A stretch of DNA of 64,000 bases from Nymphaea colorata (GCF_008831285.2 NC_045142.1:16247354-16311353), one strand, 5' to 3'. Counted from the first letter of the stretch, positions 11,255 through 22,763 are shown. Numbers and translations: made by a program. The notes: generated by a model from the letters alone, not told the origin.

Positions 11255-11783
11255 GCCTCTTTCTGAATTTTGTTTTAGCAAAAAACTGCCCGTTTTAATT
11301 TTCAAAAAAATTAACAGTATTTTTAATCATTTGAAGAAACATATGGACTAATTTTGTATATAAATTCGATCCGACTCGAAAAAATCTCATTTTTCGCCCG
11401 ACTTTCTCTCTCCTCTCACGAAACCCTCTCGGTTGCAAGAAGAACAGCGGCATAATCTTCGACTGTGCGAGAAATGGCGAGGGCTCCTCCAACCGTTTCC
11501 AGAAGATGCCGTGTCGGTCTCATTTTTTATTTCTTATAGTAGAAGTAGAAAAAGTAGAGCACAATCTCTGTCTTTTGAGAACCGCAACATATGAAGAATG
11601 GAGGTGTACAGGAATGCCTCCATTCCTCGCAGCTCGGCTCCTGCAGGTATGAATATATGCTTTAGTTGATTATTTTTTTCTCTTTCGTTCATACTCTATA
11701 AGTTCAGTTTTGTGTTGTTAGTTTGTAATTGAAGACGCCTTGAAGGTTGAGGTAGTTGGCCATGGAGGCCGCGGCAGCAGGGT
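11255..11783 (+). other. Possible transcription start and short exons of an unidentified host gene
   Basis: A TATA-like tatataaat at about 11356 is followed by a CT-rich leader and an ATG at about 11474 (MARAPPTVSRRC). A second ATG-bearing segment at about 11598-11646 ends before gtatga, a plausible splice donor. A third segment from about 11732 reads into the inverted repeat to the right. The composition looks like a plant 5' gene end, but I recognise no protein family and could not prove a spliced frame. The hAT insertion lies just upstream. Confidence 0.25.
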
Positions 11784-12420
11784 AACAGCGGGGATGGTGT
11801 TCTCGGCTCTTTTCCATGGTGACTACCATGGTGGAGTGGCTACTGCATCCTCGCTGGGAAGAAAGGGCAGTCTCTTTTTCAGTCGTTCAAACGCCGAGGA
11901 CAACCACTTACTTATTCTCGGTGAAATGCATGTATGGTAATAGCACTTACGGTTATATTAATAGGATGTATTTTCTTTTAATTTTCAGCAGTTGATGTGT
12001 AGGATACTCTTAGTATAATGTAATTTCACTTGTATCATGAGAATAGTAACATATTGTTTTGTACATTGTTTGGTGTATCTGCCTCAAAGATTATGGTGAT
12101 TCATGAAAACAGTAACATACTGTTTCACCATTGGGGCAAATGCACATAACAATACGTTAATTCCTTCCCATAGCCAAACAAGTGAAGTTACATTATACTA
12201 TGAGTATCCTACACATCAACTCCTGAAAATTAAAAGAAAATACATCTTATTAATATAACCCTAAGTGCTATAACCATACGTGCATTTCACCGAGAACAAG
12301 TAAGTGGTTGTCCTCGGCATTTGAACAAGTGAAAGAGACTTTCTTCCCAGCGAGGATGCAGTAGCCACTCCACGATGGTAGTCAATATGGAAAAGAGCCG
12401 AGAACACCATCATCGCTGTT
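11784..12420. repeat. Long inverted repeat, arms about 245 bp, loop about 146 bp
   Basis: The left arm (11784-12032, from aacagcggggatggtgttct to ttcacttg) is repeated in inverted orientation at 12179-12420, with roughly 90% identity by eye. The central 146 bp contain a direct repeat of tcatga(g/a)aatagtaacatat-like sequence at about 12036 and 12102. Transcription across the arms would give a long, nearly perfect RNA hairpin. The left arm is open for about 66 codons (FHGDYHGGVATASSLGRK); the right arm carries the degraded reverse copy. Confidence 0.9.
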
Positions 12421-12669
12421 CCACTTAGGACAATGGAATGACATAATAATGAAATCACCCTCTGGTTGTGGCCTAAGTTTTCTTTCAAACTTGTTGGCTC
12501 CACCCAGTGGAGGATGATCCCCCACTAATTTAAAGTAACACATGGAGCATGCACCACGCATGAACCGTTCCAGACCTGACATAAAATAAGCACCTACCCC
12601 TCCCTTTGCATTTAGTAATCCACTTTCCATCAAACAAAGATGTTCCTCCTTACAGTAGGCAAGCATCAT
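12382..12669 (-). other. Unidentified open frame, possibly a host exon fragment
   Basis: The minus strand is open for 95 codons (MMLAYCKEEHLCLMESGLL..., later SGLERFMRGACSM and PPLGGANKFERK). The first part, outside the inverted repeat, has normal amino-acid composition and could be a real exon or exon remnant, while the last 12 codons overlap the right arm of the inverted repeat. I do not recognise the family and assign no function. Confidence 0.2.
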
Positions 12670-13106
12670 CCATCTTAATGATTTTTTGCAATCTTCTCAT
12701 TTTTCTTGGAATTTGAACACTTGATTAGATTCATCTATTCACTGGAAATGGACGATCAGAACGTTTATTTACAATGCCAACCTACTTGAGGAACTTCAAA
12801 AATCCAATTGGTGAAAGTTCTCCATATTATCCATAATTTAGAAGGCATATTTCTTGAAGACCTTCTTGAATGCCCATACTGCATTATACTGTCAACTAAG
12901 AATTTGAAAGACAAGAGAAAGAAGGACAAACTTTGGGAGAATTTTTCAAATGGGACCCAAGAGTCCATTGTGTTCCACGTTTCAAGGATATATGAGTACA
13001 ATAGTAAGGTGCATATATTATTTACAGAAAAACAAATGGTTAAAGTGAGCATATCTCTAGTTTTCAAAAAAGAAAAAAGTGGGAAAACGCTTCGATAGTG
13101 CAAACA

Positions 13107-13186
<80 letters not shown>

Positions 13187-13530
13187 AAGTGCACTGGGGG
13201 TTGAGGGAATCGCATGTGGGTATGTTAATTGATCCAATATTGTTTGAACGCGGATGCATGTAATCTCCTACATGATTTGAACGCAGATGCTTGTAATCTC
13301 CTACACGTGGGAGACTACATAAACATATCTTAGAATCCTTAGGTGTTTAGGACAGATGCCCTAACACCAAGCAAAAATCTAAAATAAATCAAACATAAAC
13401 AATAAAATTTAAAAAAATTAAGATCTAGGCAAAAAAGGTTGCAAACTGATTTAATCTTATACCAAATAAGAAATAAACAATTATGCAAGCAAAAATAAAT
13501 AATGCATGGAAAGAAAAGAAAAAGAAGAAA
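12670..13530. repeat. Non-coding stretch with a TA/GA compound microsatellite
   Basis: No gene is recognised. At about 13109-13141 there is a (TA)n run followed directly by (GA)n to about 13187. Just after it, ttgaacgc(g/a)gatgc(a/t)tgtaatctcctac occurs twice (about 13244 and 13279). Confidence 0.7.
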
Positions 13531-14024
13531 GAAAAAAGAGAGAGGGAAATACCTAATATGGTATCTCTTGAAGTCTGTAAGGTACTTGTCTCAAGAAAAC
13601 TTTGCCTAAAAGAAAACGGCTCATCACTAGTTTTTGGGAACAAAAAAAAAAAAAACAGATGTAGACCCTTAAAGCTTAGCCTAAAACAGATCTAATGTGA
13701 ACAAAATTTTGGCCAACATGCTCTTTTCCACCCAAGAGAGAGCAACAAAGTTAGGGTTTTCCTCAAATCTAGCGCAAGAAAAAAGAGAGAGGGAAATACC
13801 TAATATGGTATCTCTTGAAGTCTGTAAGGTACTTGTCTCAAGAAAACTTTGCCTAAAAGAAAACGGCTCATCACTAGTTTTTGGGAACAAAAAAAAAAAA
13901 ACAGATGTAGACCCTTAAAGCTTAGCCTAAAACAGACCTAATGTGAACAAAATTTTGGCCAACATGCTCTTTTCCACCCAAGAGAAAGCAACAAAGTCAG
14001 GGTTTTCCTCAAATCTAGCGCAAG
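13531..14024. repeat. Two-copy tandem duplication, unit 247 bp
   Basis: The unit begins gaaaaaagagagagggaaat and ends ctagcgcaag. Copies at 13531-13777 and 13778-14024 abut exactly and differ at only a few positions by eye (for example gatctaat / gacctaat and gttaggg / gtcaggg), so the duplication is recent. The repeated open frame on the minus strand (MFPKTSDEPFSFRQ) arises only from this duplication and shows no recognised similarity. Confidence 0.92.
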
Positions 14025-14515
14025 CCTTTTAGCCTTACAATTTGGTGTCTCGTCTCTTCCATTTCCTCTCCATTTATAATTGTTGTGAGGAGAGAACTTT
14101 TTCCTCATAATAGGTACAAAACTAAATTTTGTATGGAAAGTCATGCCATATACTAAATCAAGCCATTTCCTGAAATATTGACATTTTAAGGAGATTTTTG
14201 CTGTGAAACATTGTTTAATTGATCAAAACTGATGTCACGATGAATCCGATTTTTGAATCTGAAATTTAAATGGAATAGCCTAAGAACTTTGTCCGTGCAT
14301 GCAAAATTTTTCTGAATATTTGTCCACACAGTCCCTATATTAAAAAAATAAAAAAGATATTTTTCTCTATCTTATTTTATGACTGACACGATATGGTAGA
14401 GTTTGATGCATATGAGTAGGTGCTTAGTTTTTTAGGATTCCAATGTGATTTAGAACACAAGGTGATTTGCATCCTGATACCTACAACATGCATTTCACTT
14501 TTTGGGCAAATGCGA

Positions 14516-14558
<43 letters not shown>

Positions 14559-14943
14559 TTATTGGTTACTCCCATTTATTATGTTTTGGTCAATTCTTAA
14601 GTATAAGTTTCATTTCTTATAGATTATTTTGAGTATATAAATCTTTCATCACCAAATTTCACCTTTAATGCTTAGAAAAAACCATATATGCTTTGAGCGC
14701 AAAGACATCTGAGTTTCACATATGCACTAGTGCACACACACTATCTTTCTCACCTCTTTCTCACTTAAATTTTTGGGGTATTTCACTGTTTATTTGAGTG
14801 ATAGTAGATTATAATTAAGTTATAACTATTTGTCAATATGAGTACAATAATAAAGAGTGGTGGTGGGCTAAGTGCCATAAACTCTTACACATGGTTTTTT
14901 GTTTTTTTTCCTAAACAAAGCATTCTATGGCCCAAGTAATGAT
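14025..14943. repeat. AT-rich non-coding stretch with a (TA)n run
   Basis: No gene is recognised. A (TA)n microsatellite of about 36 bp lies at about 14518-14554. Confidence 0.6.
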
Positions 14944-15149
14944 TTTTATGTTGTTAGCATATCAATTAAAATTGCATCATTTTGTTCAATGTTAACCAAA
15001 CTAATTGGTGCCCTTTGGGGAATTCAAGCACAAGAAGGTGGAAGAAATGTCCATCCATGAGCAAGTTGTGAGTCAACAAAAAACATGACTTGGCAATTGG
15101 ACCAACTTGCTGCATGTGTTCGGAGTTGGAAAACAATCAAATCTACAAT
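14944..15149. repeat. Dispersed repeat, copy 1 (other copy 53531-53737)
   Basis: About 206 bp from ttttatgttgttagcatatc to caatcaaatct.caat match 53531-53737 at around 90% by eye and in the same orientation. Here the last part (ggagttggaaaacaatcaaa) is also the first part of the five-copy tandem array that follows. The other copy has only one such segment, so the array expanded after this repeat was dispersed. Confidence 0.85.
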
Positions 15150-15575
15150 CGGGAACAAATAAAATAAGAAGAAAACGGACAACTGACGATTGAGGGGTGA
15201 GGAGGAAGGGCTTTGGCCTCTCACTTGGGCATTGTGGTTCCCTCATACTCACAGGGAAAAGTGTTTTTCACGTTTATACAAAAAAACGAGACTAGAAAAA
15301 ACAAATTAAAAAAAAGGCATTGGATGCTCCTAGTGTGTGTGTGTGTATATAAAATATATAAGGAGTTGGAAAACAATCAAATCTACAATCGGGAACAAGT
15401 AAAATAAGCAGAAAACAGACAACTGACGATTGAGGGGTGAGGGGGAAGGGCTTCGGCCTCTCACTTGGGCATTGTGGTTCCCTCATACTCACAGGAAAAA
15501 GTGTTTTTCACGTTTATACAAAAAAATGAGACTAGAAAAAGCAAATTAAAAAAAAGCCTTGGATGCTCCTAGTGC

Positions 15576-15607
<32 letters not shown>

Positions 15608-16044
15608 AGGAGTTGGAAAACAATCAAATCTACAATCGGGAACAAATAAATTAAGCAGAAAACAGACAACTGACGATTGAGGGGTGAGGGGGAAGGGCTT
15701 CGGCCTCTTGGGCATTGTGGTTCCCTCATACTCACAGGGAAAAAATGAGACTAGAAAAAGCAAATTAAAAAAAGGCGTTGGATGCTCCTAGTGCATATAT
15801 ATATATATATATATATAAGATATAAGGAGTTGGAAAACAATCAAATCTACAATCGGGAACAAATAAATTAAGCAGAAAACAGACAAATGACGATTGAGGG
15901 GTGAGGGGGAAGGGCTTCGGCCTCTTGGGCATTGTGGTTCCCTCATACTGACCGGGAAAAGTGTTTTTCACGTTTATACAAAAAAACGAGACTAGAAAAA
16001 GCAAATTAAAAAAAGGTGTTGGATGCTCCTAGTGTGTGCGTGTG

Positions 16045-16111
<67 letters not shown>

Positions 16112-16335
16112 AGGAGTTGGAAAACAATCAAATCTACAATCGGGAACAAATAAATTAAGCAGAAAACAGACAACTGACGATTGAGAGGTGAGGGGGAAGG
16201 GCTTCGGCCTCTCACTTGGGCATTGTGGTTCCCTCATACTGACCGGGAAAAGTGTTTTTCATGTTTATACAAAAAAACGAGACTAGAAAAAGCAAATTAA
16301 AAAAAGGTGTTGGATGCTCCTAGTGTGTGCGTGTG

Positions 16336-16372
<37 letters not shown>
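15122..16372. repeat. Five-copy tandem array, unit 217-287 bp, each ending in a TA microsatellite
   Basis: Units start with ggagttggaaaacaatcaaa at 15122, 15362, 15609, 15826 and 16113. Each contains caatcgggaacaa, gactgacgattgag-like sequence, gggcattgtggttccctcat and ttggatgctcctagtg, and ends in a TG/TA run of variable length. Copies 3 and 4 share a loss in the cctc(tcact)tgggc segment, and copy 3 also lacks the gtgtttttcacg segment. Length differences come mainly from the TA runs (up to about 50 bp). Short open frames on the minus strand (PLTPQSSVVCFLL...) recur only because the unit recurs. Confidence 0.93.
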
Positions 16373-16375
<3 letters not shown>

Positions 16376-16380
16376 AGTGA

Positions 16381-16604
16381 ATGATGATTCTAGCCATCTG
16401 GAGCCCCCCAGCCATTTGACTAGGGACATCCTTCTGAATCAGATTGATAGTTGAAATAAAAACAAAGAAAAAAAGGTATGAATTAATATTAGAGGACAAA
16501 AATATCCATCACTTTTTTCGTCTTGCTTTTCTCTTTAGTATCTATGTTAGATCAAATGGCCCTTTTTAGATGGCCAGGTGACTTGAAAAGCCAGAATGCA
16601 TACA
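16381..16604. mobile_element. MITE-like element, copy 1
   Basis: This shares its internal stretch (aaaacaaagaaaaaaaggta..., atccatcacttttttc...) with the element at 16690-16917. The left end reads atgattctagccatctggag, and the right end on the opposite strand reads atgcattctggcttttcaag, an imperfect terminal inverted repeat. It sits between two AT/GA microsatellites. No target duplication was defined. Confidence 0.55.
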
Positions 16605-16616
16605 TACATATACACA

Positions 16617-16682
16617 CACGTGTGTATATATATATATATATATATATATGGAGAGAGAGGGAGAGAGAGAGAGAAAGAGAGT
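16617..16682. repeat. Compound microsatellite (CA/TG, TA, GA)
   Basis: Runs of ca/tg, then (TA)n to about 16649, then interrupted (GA)n separate the two MITE-like copies. Confidence 0.9.
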
Positions 16683-16689
16683 GATTGAA

Positions 16690-16917
16690 CAGTGACTCTA
16701 ATTAGCTGGAGTCACCCAGCTATCTAAGGAAGGTGGCATCTAAAGCAGATGGACAATTAAGAGAAAAAACAAAGAAAAAAAAAGTGTAAACTAATCTTAG
16801 ATGATGAAAATGTCCATCACTTTTTTCTCCTTATTTTTCTCTTAATCGTCAATCATGTTTGATCGGACAATACAAATCAAATGGCTCCATGACTTTAAAA
16901 AGCAAGAGTCACCATTT
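16690..16917. mobile_element. MITE-like element, copy 2
   Basis: The left end reads gtgactctaattagctggag; the right end on the opposite strand reads ggtgactcttgctttttaaa, an imperfect terminal inverted repeat beginning GTGACTCT. The interior is related to 16381-16604. At about 220-230 bp with no coding capacity it fits a non-autonomous DNA transposon. Borders are approximate. Confidence 0.55.
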
Positions 16918-16982
16918 ACGTGATGATGAAAGATCCCATCAAAGCTGCCCAATGCATGCCTCCCTTTGCGCCATAGTTCATA

Positions 16983-17116
16983 GCATGCATCAGGACACAT
17001 GCTATGAAAACAATGGGGTATGCCAAGCATTATCTAAAAGCACCATGTTGCATGCATTGGGACACACGCTATGAAAACAACGGGGTATGCCAAGCATTAT
17101 CTAAAAGCACCATGCT
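16983..17116. repeat. Two-copy tandem duplication, unit 67 bp
   Basis: Units starting gcatgcatcaggacac (16983) and gcatgcattgggacac (17050) share catgctatgaaaacaa-like sequence and tgccaagcattatctaaaag. Confidence 0.9.
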
Positions 17117-20100
17117 ATGCTAACCAAGCACTCTTTGAAAAGAATGCCTTTTGAAATGAGTATTAGGCCCTCAGGTTCAACTCTCGACTCTAGAATTCAT
17201 TAAAAATGTGTTGCAGCTGTCTATGAGATCAGTAATGGCTGGTGTTAAACACCTACAATGCTGCTTGCATAATGGGTCATCTCACTCTAAGGGGCCCCAG
17301 CCATCTCCAGTTTTTGATCTAGCTGACCTTACGAGACTTCAAATCAATAATGTCATCAATATATATAATCGTAAATCTGTCTGTATGGATACAATCAACA
17401 TCAAATTAGCATCCTAAGACAGGGTCGGAGCTGAAAAATATTTAAAACAAAGAACACAATCATCAATTCAATTTCGATGCACGTTATGCTCCTACGACAA
17501 GGGATGGGGAGAGGTAAGTTCATTATTCTCACTTCATGCCCCGACACAGATCTGAACCTTAAGGGTGGGGAGCAATGGAGAAGGAGCCTTTCAACTCTTG
17601 TTCCAACTTACTACAAGCTAACGGGCTGAGTCTAAAAAGGAAAATTAAAAAATTACATGCTTAGACTTGGCTCTTCAATGTATCCTTGAGTGGGTCAAGG
17701 AAGCATGCACCTTCTTGTGATCTCTACTTGGCTTTGCTATTGTTTATAAATGTACCGAAATGAATTCTCCAAGTCAACATGCATTCAACTTTTATTAATT
17801 TAATACAGTAATCATAAAGAATTATTATATTTTTTAAAATAAAACCATTCTTGAAAAAAAGGCATTGAATAGGCATGGAGCATGACTGTGGGCTTGTCTC
17901 CTCTTTCTTGGATTAACCAATTATAGTTGACGAAAGGAGCATGGAAAGGCCTTAAGTCCATGAATTTGCTTCTCTTTTGTGATTAATTTCTTACAAAAAG
18001 CTTGGAGCAACACTGCTGAAGTAGGTCCACTCTTTTGGGGTTTACCACTGTATTGGGTAGGGCCAAGAATTGTTGGATCATATTTAAAGGAGTTGCTTGT
18101 TACAAGAAAATGAGAAAGTTGAAAATAAAAAAGGGCTGACTATTTTATAAAAAGAATGGGGCCGGGGTTGGTAGTGCAATTAGTCTTTGTTTCAAATTAT
18201 TTTTGAGATAAGAATTTTATGGGTTGTAAAAATAGGAGTGCCAATATGCAAGTTAAAGCATAACGAATGTATCAGACACTGAATACATACCGGTACCTAG
18301 AGAAATGAGTGAAAGGGTAGGAATTTCGACTTTCTTGCAAGCTGAGGAATCGCGGAGGCATCATTTTTTGATTTGGATCCTACATCCCATTGGACTGCTT
18401 TACTCAAATGTGAAAAAAAATTAACTTCCTGATTAAGAAGTCTGGTCGGATACAGATTTATGAAATGGCATCCAAATGGATTCAGATTTAAATAGATATC
18501 AGATTCGGATGTGTACCAGGTTTAATTTCAAATAAATTTATAATCTATATTTAATGTCCATGCATTTTGAAAGTCAAATTGGTTTTCATTTAAAAGTCGG
18601 ATTCAGATTCAGATGTTGAGTTAAAAACCGGATTCAGATCATCTATGGATTGTGACTTTAGATTTGGAATTAGATGCTTTTATTCGTCCCAAAAGAAAAG
18701 GAGTTCCTTTTACCATTTAGGTGCACCTTAAAAACCAAGACCAAGCAAATCAGATCATAAATGTTTCTGATCCAGATCATCCAAACGCATTAGAAATCAG
18801 ATTTAATTATCTGAATTTGGTGCCCAATTCCATACGTATTCTACCTGTTACATCCCAAAGGTCACTAACAAAAAAAAGAAAACAAAAAGACGATCATGCT
18901 GATGGTTACATTTTTTGACCCTGCATTTCTGTTCACTGATTGAAACCAACTTTGTGGCACTGGTTCAGAGTGATTTTTATATGGAAACATCTAACATCTG
19001 ATTTTGAATAACCAAGCAGTAATTTAATTTCTCTTTTTTTTGGATGTAAGAAGATCATGCTGATGGTTACATGTTGTGAGCAGCCAAAATTTTTTGAGTC
19101 ATTGTCATTTTTCAATATCATTTTCTGATTGATAACATGAGCAAGCAAGCAAGTTTTCTCACGTTGTTTTTTACTTACATTGTAGCTCTTAATTTTAATG
19201 TTATTTTTATAGATATTATATATTTAATGATTTTTGGTCTGAAAGCTTATAAAGCTTTCCGCCTCGCTTCACAGGGCTAACACTTTGCTTCTCTATATCA
19301 CATTTAACCACACTACCCATATTACTCCACATGCCCCTTACCCTGTTCATGGCCCATGAAGGTTCAAAACAAATGATTTCAGTCATCAAAGATAAATAGT
19401 TGTGGAGCAAGGAAACCATTTCTACTTAAAAGAGAAGCATGCTGGCCGGCAAAAAGGTCCACCTCTTCTAAAGACTCGTGTTTGAATCTTGGAGGAGTCA
19501 CTTCACGTCCCAGTTCGCTCTATCTCAAAGCATGTCAACCTCACTTGTTAACAAAAAAGGGTAAATTTTTGCACATAAAGAAAAAAAATACATTTTGAAC
19601 ATTCAAAGATGTGGGCTTTAGAATAATGCCCATCATATCATCTGAACTTTCAAAGAAGGCTTCTGATATTAATGTAAGTTTAATAAAGGAGGTGGGCAGT
19701 GCGGTCAATTGGCTTCAAAAAATTTATACTTTGTCTTTTGTAACATAGGTGCATATCAATACAACAGGACAAAAACATTAATTATTTTTGCCTCTTGATT
19801 TGTAAAACTATAGGAGGCCACATGAAAAGATTCCGGTGTCTTATTACTTGCTTTCTTTGTTTGTCAATTCCCAAGATGTTAAATGGCAGTCCATCCTCAT
19901 CCTCATCTGATGTTCTTGGAGCAGCATTTAGCTTCAACAATACCACACATGCTCTTCTCTGAGTATCATCGAATATGGTTATATGCGTCATATTGGTACA
20001 TGAAATTTCATTCGCCAGTAATTTTTGTATAAGCAAAAATGAAAATAAAAAAAATTAAAAAAAACATTTTTTTTAAATGATCAAAATGTCTCATATGCTC

Positions 20101-20637
20101 TTACTGGATACATAAGTTAGTTGGTTGCACAACGGCGCAAATTTACTCTCTCATGTCATGAAAAGGTGCCGACTCCTTATTGGCAACTTGCCACCAACTG
20201 TCGGGCTCTCCTAAGCAACGTGGTTTCTTCATTGGAGAAAGCTTTACTGACGGGCAGATATAACGACCAACTTCTGACACAAGGTTTGTTCATTAGCAGT
20301 ACCAACGAGCCTTCGGCGGTTGTAGTGTCTTTAGAACTTTGTTTGCAAAGTATGACATAGCCCGTGCATATTTTTGAACTTTATAAATAAAAAATGGAAA
20401 ATGTATTGCCATCACAAAAGTTTTGACGGAAGATTACTTAATTTTTAGTAATCTCTTTTTCAATTTGATCAATTAGCTGCCACTAATCCAAGCTGATCAG
20501 TTAACCATAAACTAGTTAAAATAAATAAAAGCCATTGAAGATAAACAAGTCAGAAGCTATTAAGGGTAATTAGTTTATTCGTTTTCATAATAACTAAAAT
20601 CTAAAGAAAGTGTTTTCAAAATCTCAGTGATTTGGTA
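17117..20637. other. 3.5-kb non-coding stretch; no gene recognised
   Basis: Both strands were scanned by eye and no family was recognised. The stretch from about 18450 to 18680 repeats ggattcagatt-like words, similar in style to the hAT-type terminus at 30080, and may be a decayed DNA-transposon end. The short sequence gatcatgctgatggttacat occurs twice (about 18893 and 19051). Open frames at 19782-20036 and 20121-20360 have ordinary composition but no similarity I can name. From about 20605 the sequence is paralogous to about 57865 onward. Confidence 0.45.
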
Positions 20638-20642
20638 CTCTT
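20638..20642. repeat. Target-site duplication of Copia-1, left
   Basis: CTCTT directly precedes the element and is repeated at 27245-27249 directly after it. Confidence 0.92.
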
Positions 20643-21044
20643 TGTTGGAACTTTGCGAGGAATCTAGATAGCGCACAAACGAAATATGCAGAAATCGAAA
20701 GAGACATTCATGATTCATGTGTTTGATAAAGGGCGGAAGAAGAACCTGTGGAGGCGACCGCCGACTGAATGTCGGCGGCTGTGGGAAGAACGGCTACAGT
20801 CCCATAGAGTCGTTCCCCAGTGGAGGTAGCGGTGGCGGCGGCGGCAATGGGTTTCTCTCCTCAGCCATAGCAGCCCAGTGATGGGGACAGGCAATTCACG
20901 TATGGCTAAGGGGATCGATTACCGAGACGATAAAAAACTTGATGTGTCTCACACCATCACAAGACACGAGTATTTATACTTAGGGTCCGAAACGGATATG
21001 GACCCATATCGATGCAGGACTATCCAGATGGGAAAATCCCAACA
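20643..21044 (-). repeat. Copia-1 3' LTR
   Basis: 402 bp, starting tgttggaactttgcgaggaa and ending ggaaaatcccaaca. It is about 95% identical to 26839-27244 by eye and in the same orientation. Confidence 0.94.
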
Positions 21045-21244
21045 ATCTCCCACTAGTCCAAATCGATATCAAGGGTAAACAAAATGAATGGATTAGCTTT
21101 AAAATCCATTCCAAGGTCCCACCTTGTTGTCTTACAAAACTTCTCAACAAACAAATGAGAATACAAAATAAATAGACAACAAACTTAATGAGAATCAACA
21201 AACTGTATGTGATCACATTCATAAATGTTTGCATAATAGTATGT

Positions 21245-22754
21245 TTACATTGAACTACACAAACCCATCATCTTAACATGTTCAAAGAACATACCAGATG
21301 CTAGCGCTTTAGTAAGAGGATCTGCAACCATATCTGTAGTTCCAATGTGTTGAATATACAATAGTTGATTCTCTGTCCTTTTCTTAACAACAAAATACTT
21401 AAGTTCCATATGCTTACAAGAAGTAGTACTTTTGTTGTTGTTGGAAAAGGACACTGCAGCTTCATTATCACAGTGAACCTTAAGTGGTCTATTAATAGAA
21501 TCCATTATCTTGAGCTGTGAAATGAAATTCTTTATCCAAATTGCCTGTGATGTAGTCTCATATAATGCAATGAATTCTACTTCCATGGTGTGAGCAGCAG
21601 TCACAGTCTGCTTTTTGCTCCCCCATGAGATGACACCTCCTGATATAAGGAAAACAAAACCAGTAGTAGACTTTCTACTATCGGTACATCCTCCAAGATC
21701 GGCATCAGAATAGCCAATCACTTCTAAATGGTCCACCTTGCGATATGTCAACATGTAATCTTTTGTCCTTTGCAAGTACCGCATGACTCTCTTTACGACC
21801 TTCCAATGTGCCATGCCTGGATTAGATTGAAATCTACCAAACATGCCAACAACAAAGGAAATGTCAGGCCTAGTACAAATCTGCGCATACTGCAAGTTGC
21901 CAACCGCAGATGCATATGGAATGTTGATCATTTGTGCCTTTTCAAATTCGTCCTTTGGACAATCATTTAGGCTCAATTTATCCCCTTTAGCTATGGGTGC
22001 CGAAATAGGAGAACAATTCTCTATCCCATATCTTTTAAGAACTTTATTGATGTATGCTGATTGGGAGAGACTTAAAACACATTTAGATCTGTCTCGACGA
22101 ATCTCAATGCCGAGAACAAATGAAGCCTCACCCATGTCCTTCATCTCAAAATGAGATGGGAGAATGTTTGGTTTCTGTTAGCAATTGAAGATCATTTGAA
22201 GCAAGCAAAATGTTATCCACATATAAAGTCAAAATTATGAACTTACTCCCACATGTCTTAAGATACACACATTGATCAATGATGTTTTCTGTAAACCCAA
22301 AAGTCATAATGACTTCGAAAAACTTAATGTGCCATTGACGTGAGGCCTGTTTAAGTCCATAAATCGCTTTATTAAGCTTGCAAACCAAATGATCTTTACC
22401 ACTCTCAGAAAACCCTTGAGGTTGATCCATATATACCTCTTCATCCAAATCACCATTTAAGAAAGCCGTTTTCACATCCATCTGATGTAACTCTAAGTCA
22501 AAATGAGCTATAAGTGCAAGGACAATCCTCATTGACTCTTTAGCAGAGACAAGTGAATATGTCTCATTATAGTTAATGCCCTCCATTTGTGTAAATCCTT
22601 TAGCAACTAATCTTGCCTTGTATCTCTCTATGTTGCCTTTAGAGTCCCTCTTGGTCTTATATACCCATTTACACCCTATGAGTTTTACTCCTTTAGGCAA
22701 CGATACAAGACTCCATGTCTGGTTTTTAGCCATAGAGTCAAGCTCTTCTTTCAT
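21245..22754 (-). pseudogene. Copia-1 reverse transcriptase and RNase H, frameshifted, active site altered
   Basis: The first part (22754-22146) has the copia RT blocks: KWVYKTKRDSKG, YKARLVAKGF, QMDVKTAFLNGDLDEEVYM, then the catalytic box, which reads YVDN where YVDD is required. This removes one metal-binding aspartate. A frameshift near 22150-22165 leads to the second part (22144-21245), with the fingers/thumb remainder, RPDISF, RNase H blocks (YSDADLGGC, GGVISWGSKKQ, HCDNEA) and the C-terminal KHMELKYF and DPLTKAL motifs. A TAG at 22766-22764 separates RT from integrase. Changes seen are point mutations and one small indel. Confidence 0.94.
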
Positions 22755-22763
22755 GGCATTAAT

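Noticed and set aside
15024-16237. Repeated open frames (PLTPQSSVVCFLL, PDCRFDCFPTPY) that look like a small protein family
   Set aside because: They repeat only because the DNA unit is in tandem; stops and frameshifts differ and the ends run through TA microsatellites.
15122-16372. Regular spaced repeats considered as a CRISPR-like array
   Set aside because: Units are more than 200 bp and nearly identical throughout, with no short repeat/unique spacer pattern, and the DNA is plant nuclear.
17160-17205. caggttcaactctcgactct resembling a tRNA B-box (SINE promoter)
   Set aside because: No matching A-box at the right distance, no 3' tail or target duplication, so a SINE call is not supported.
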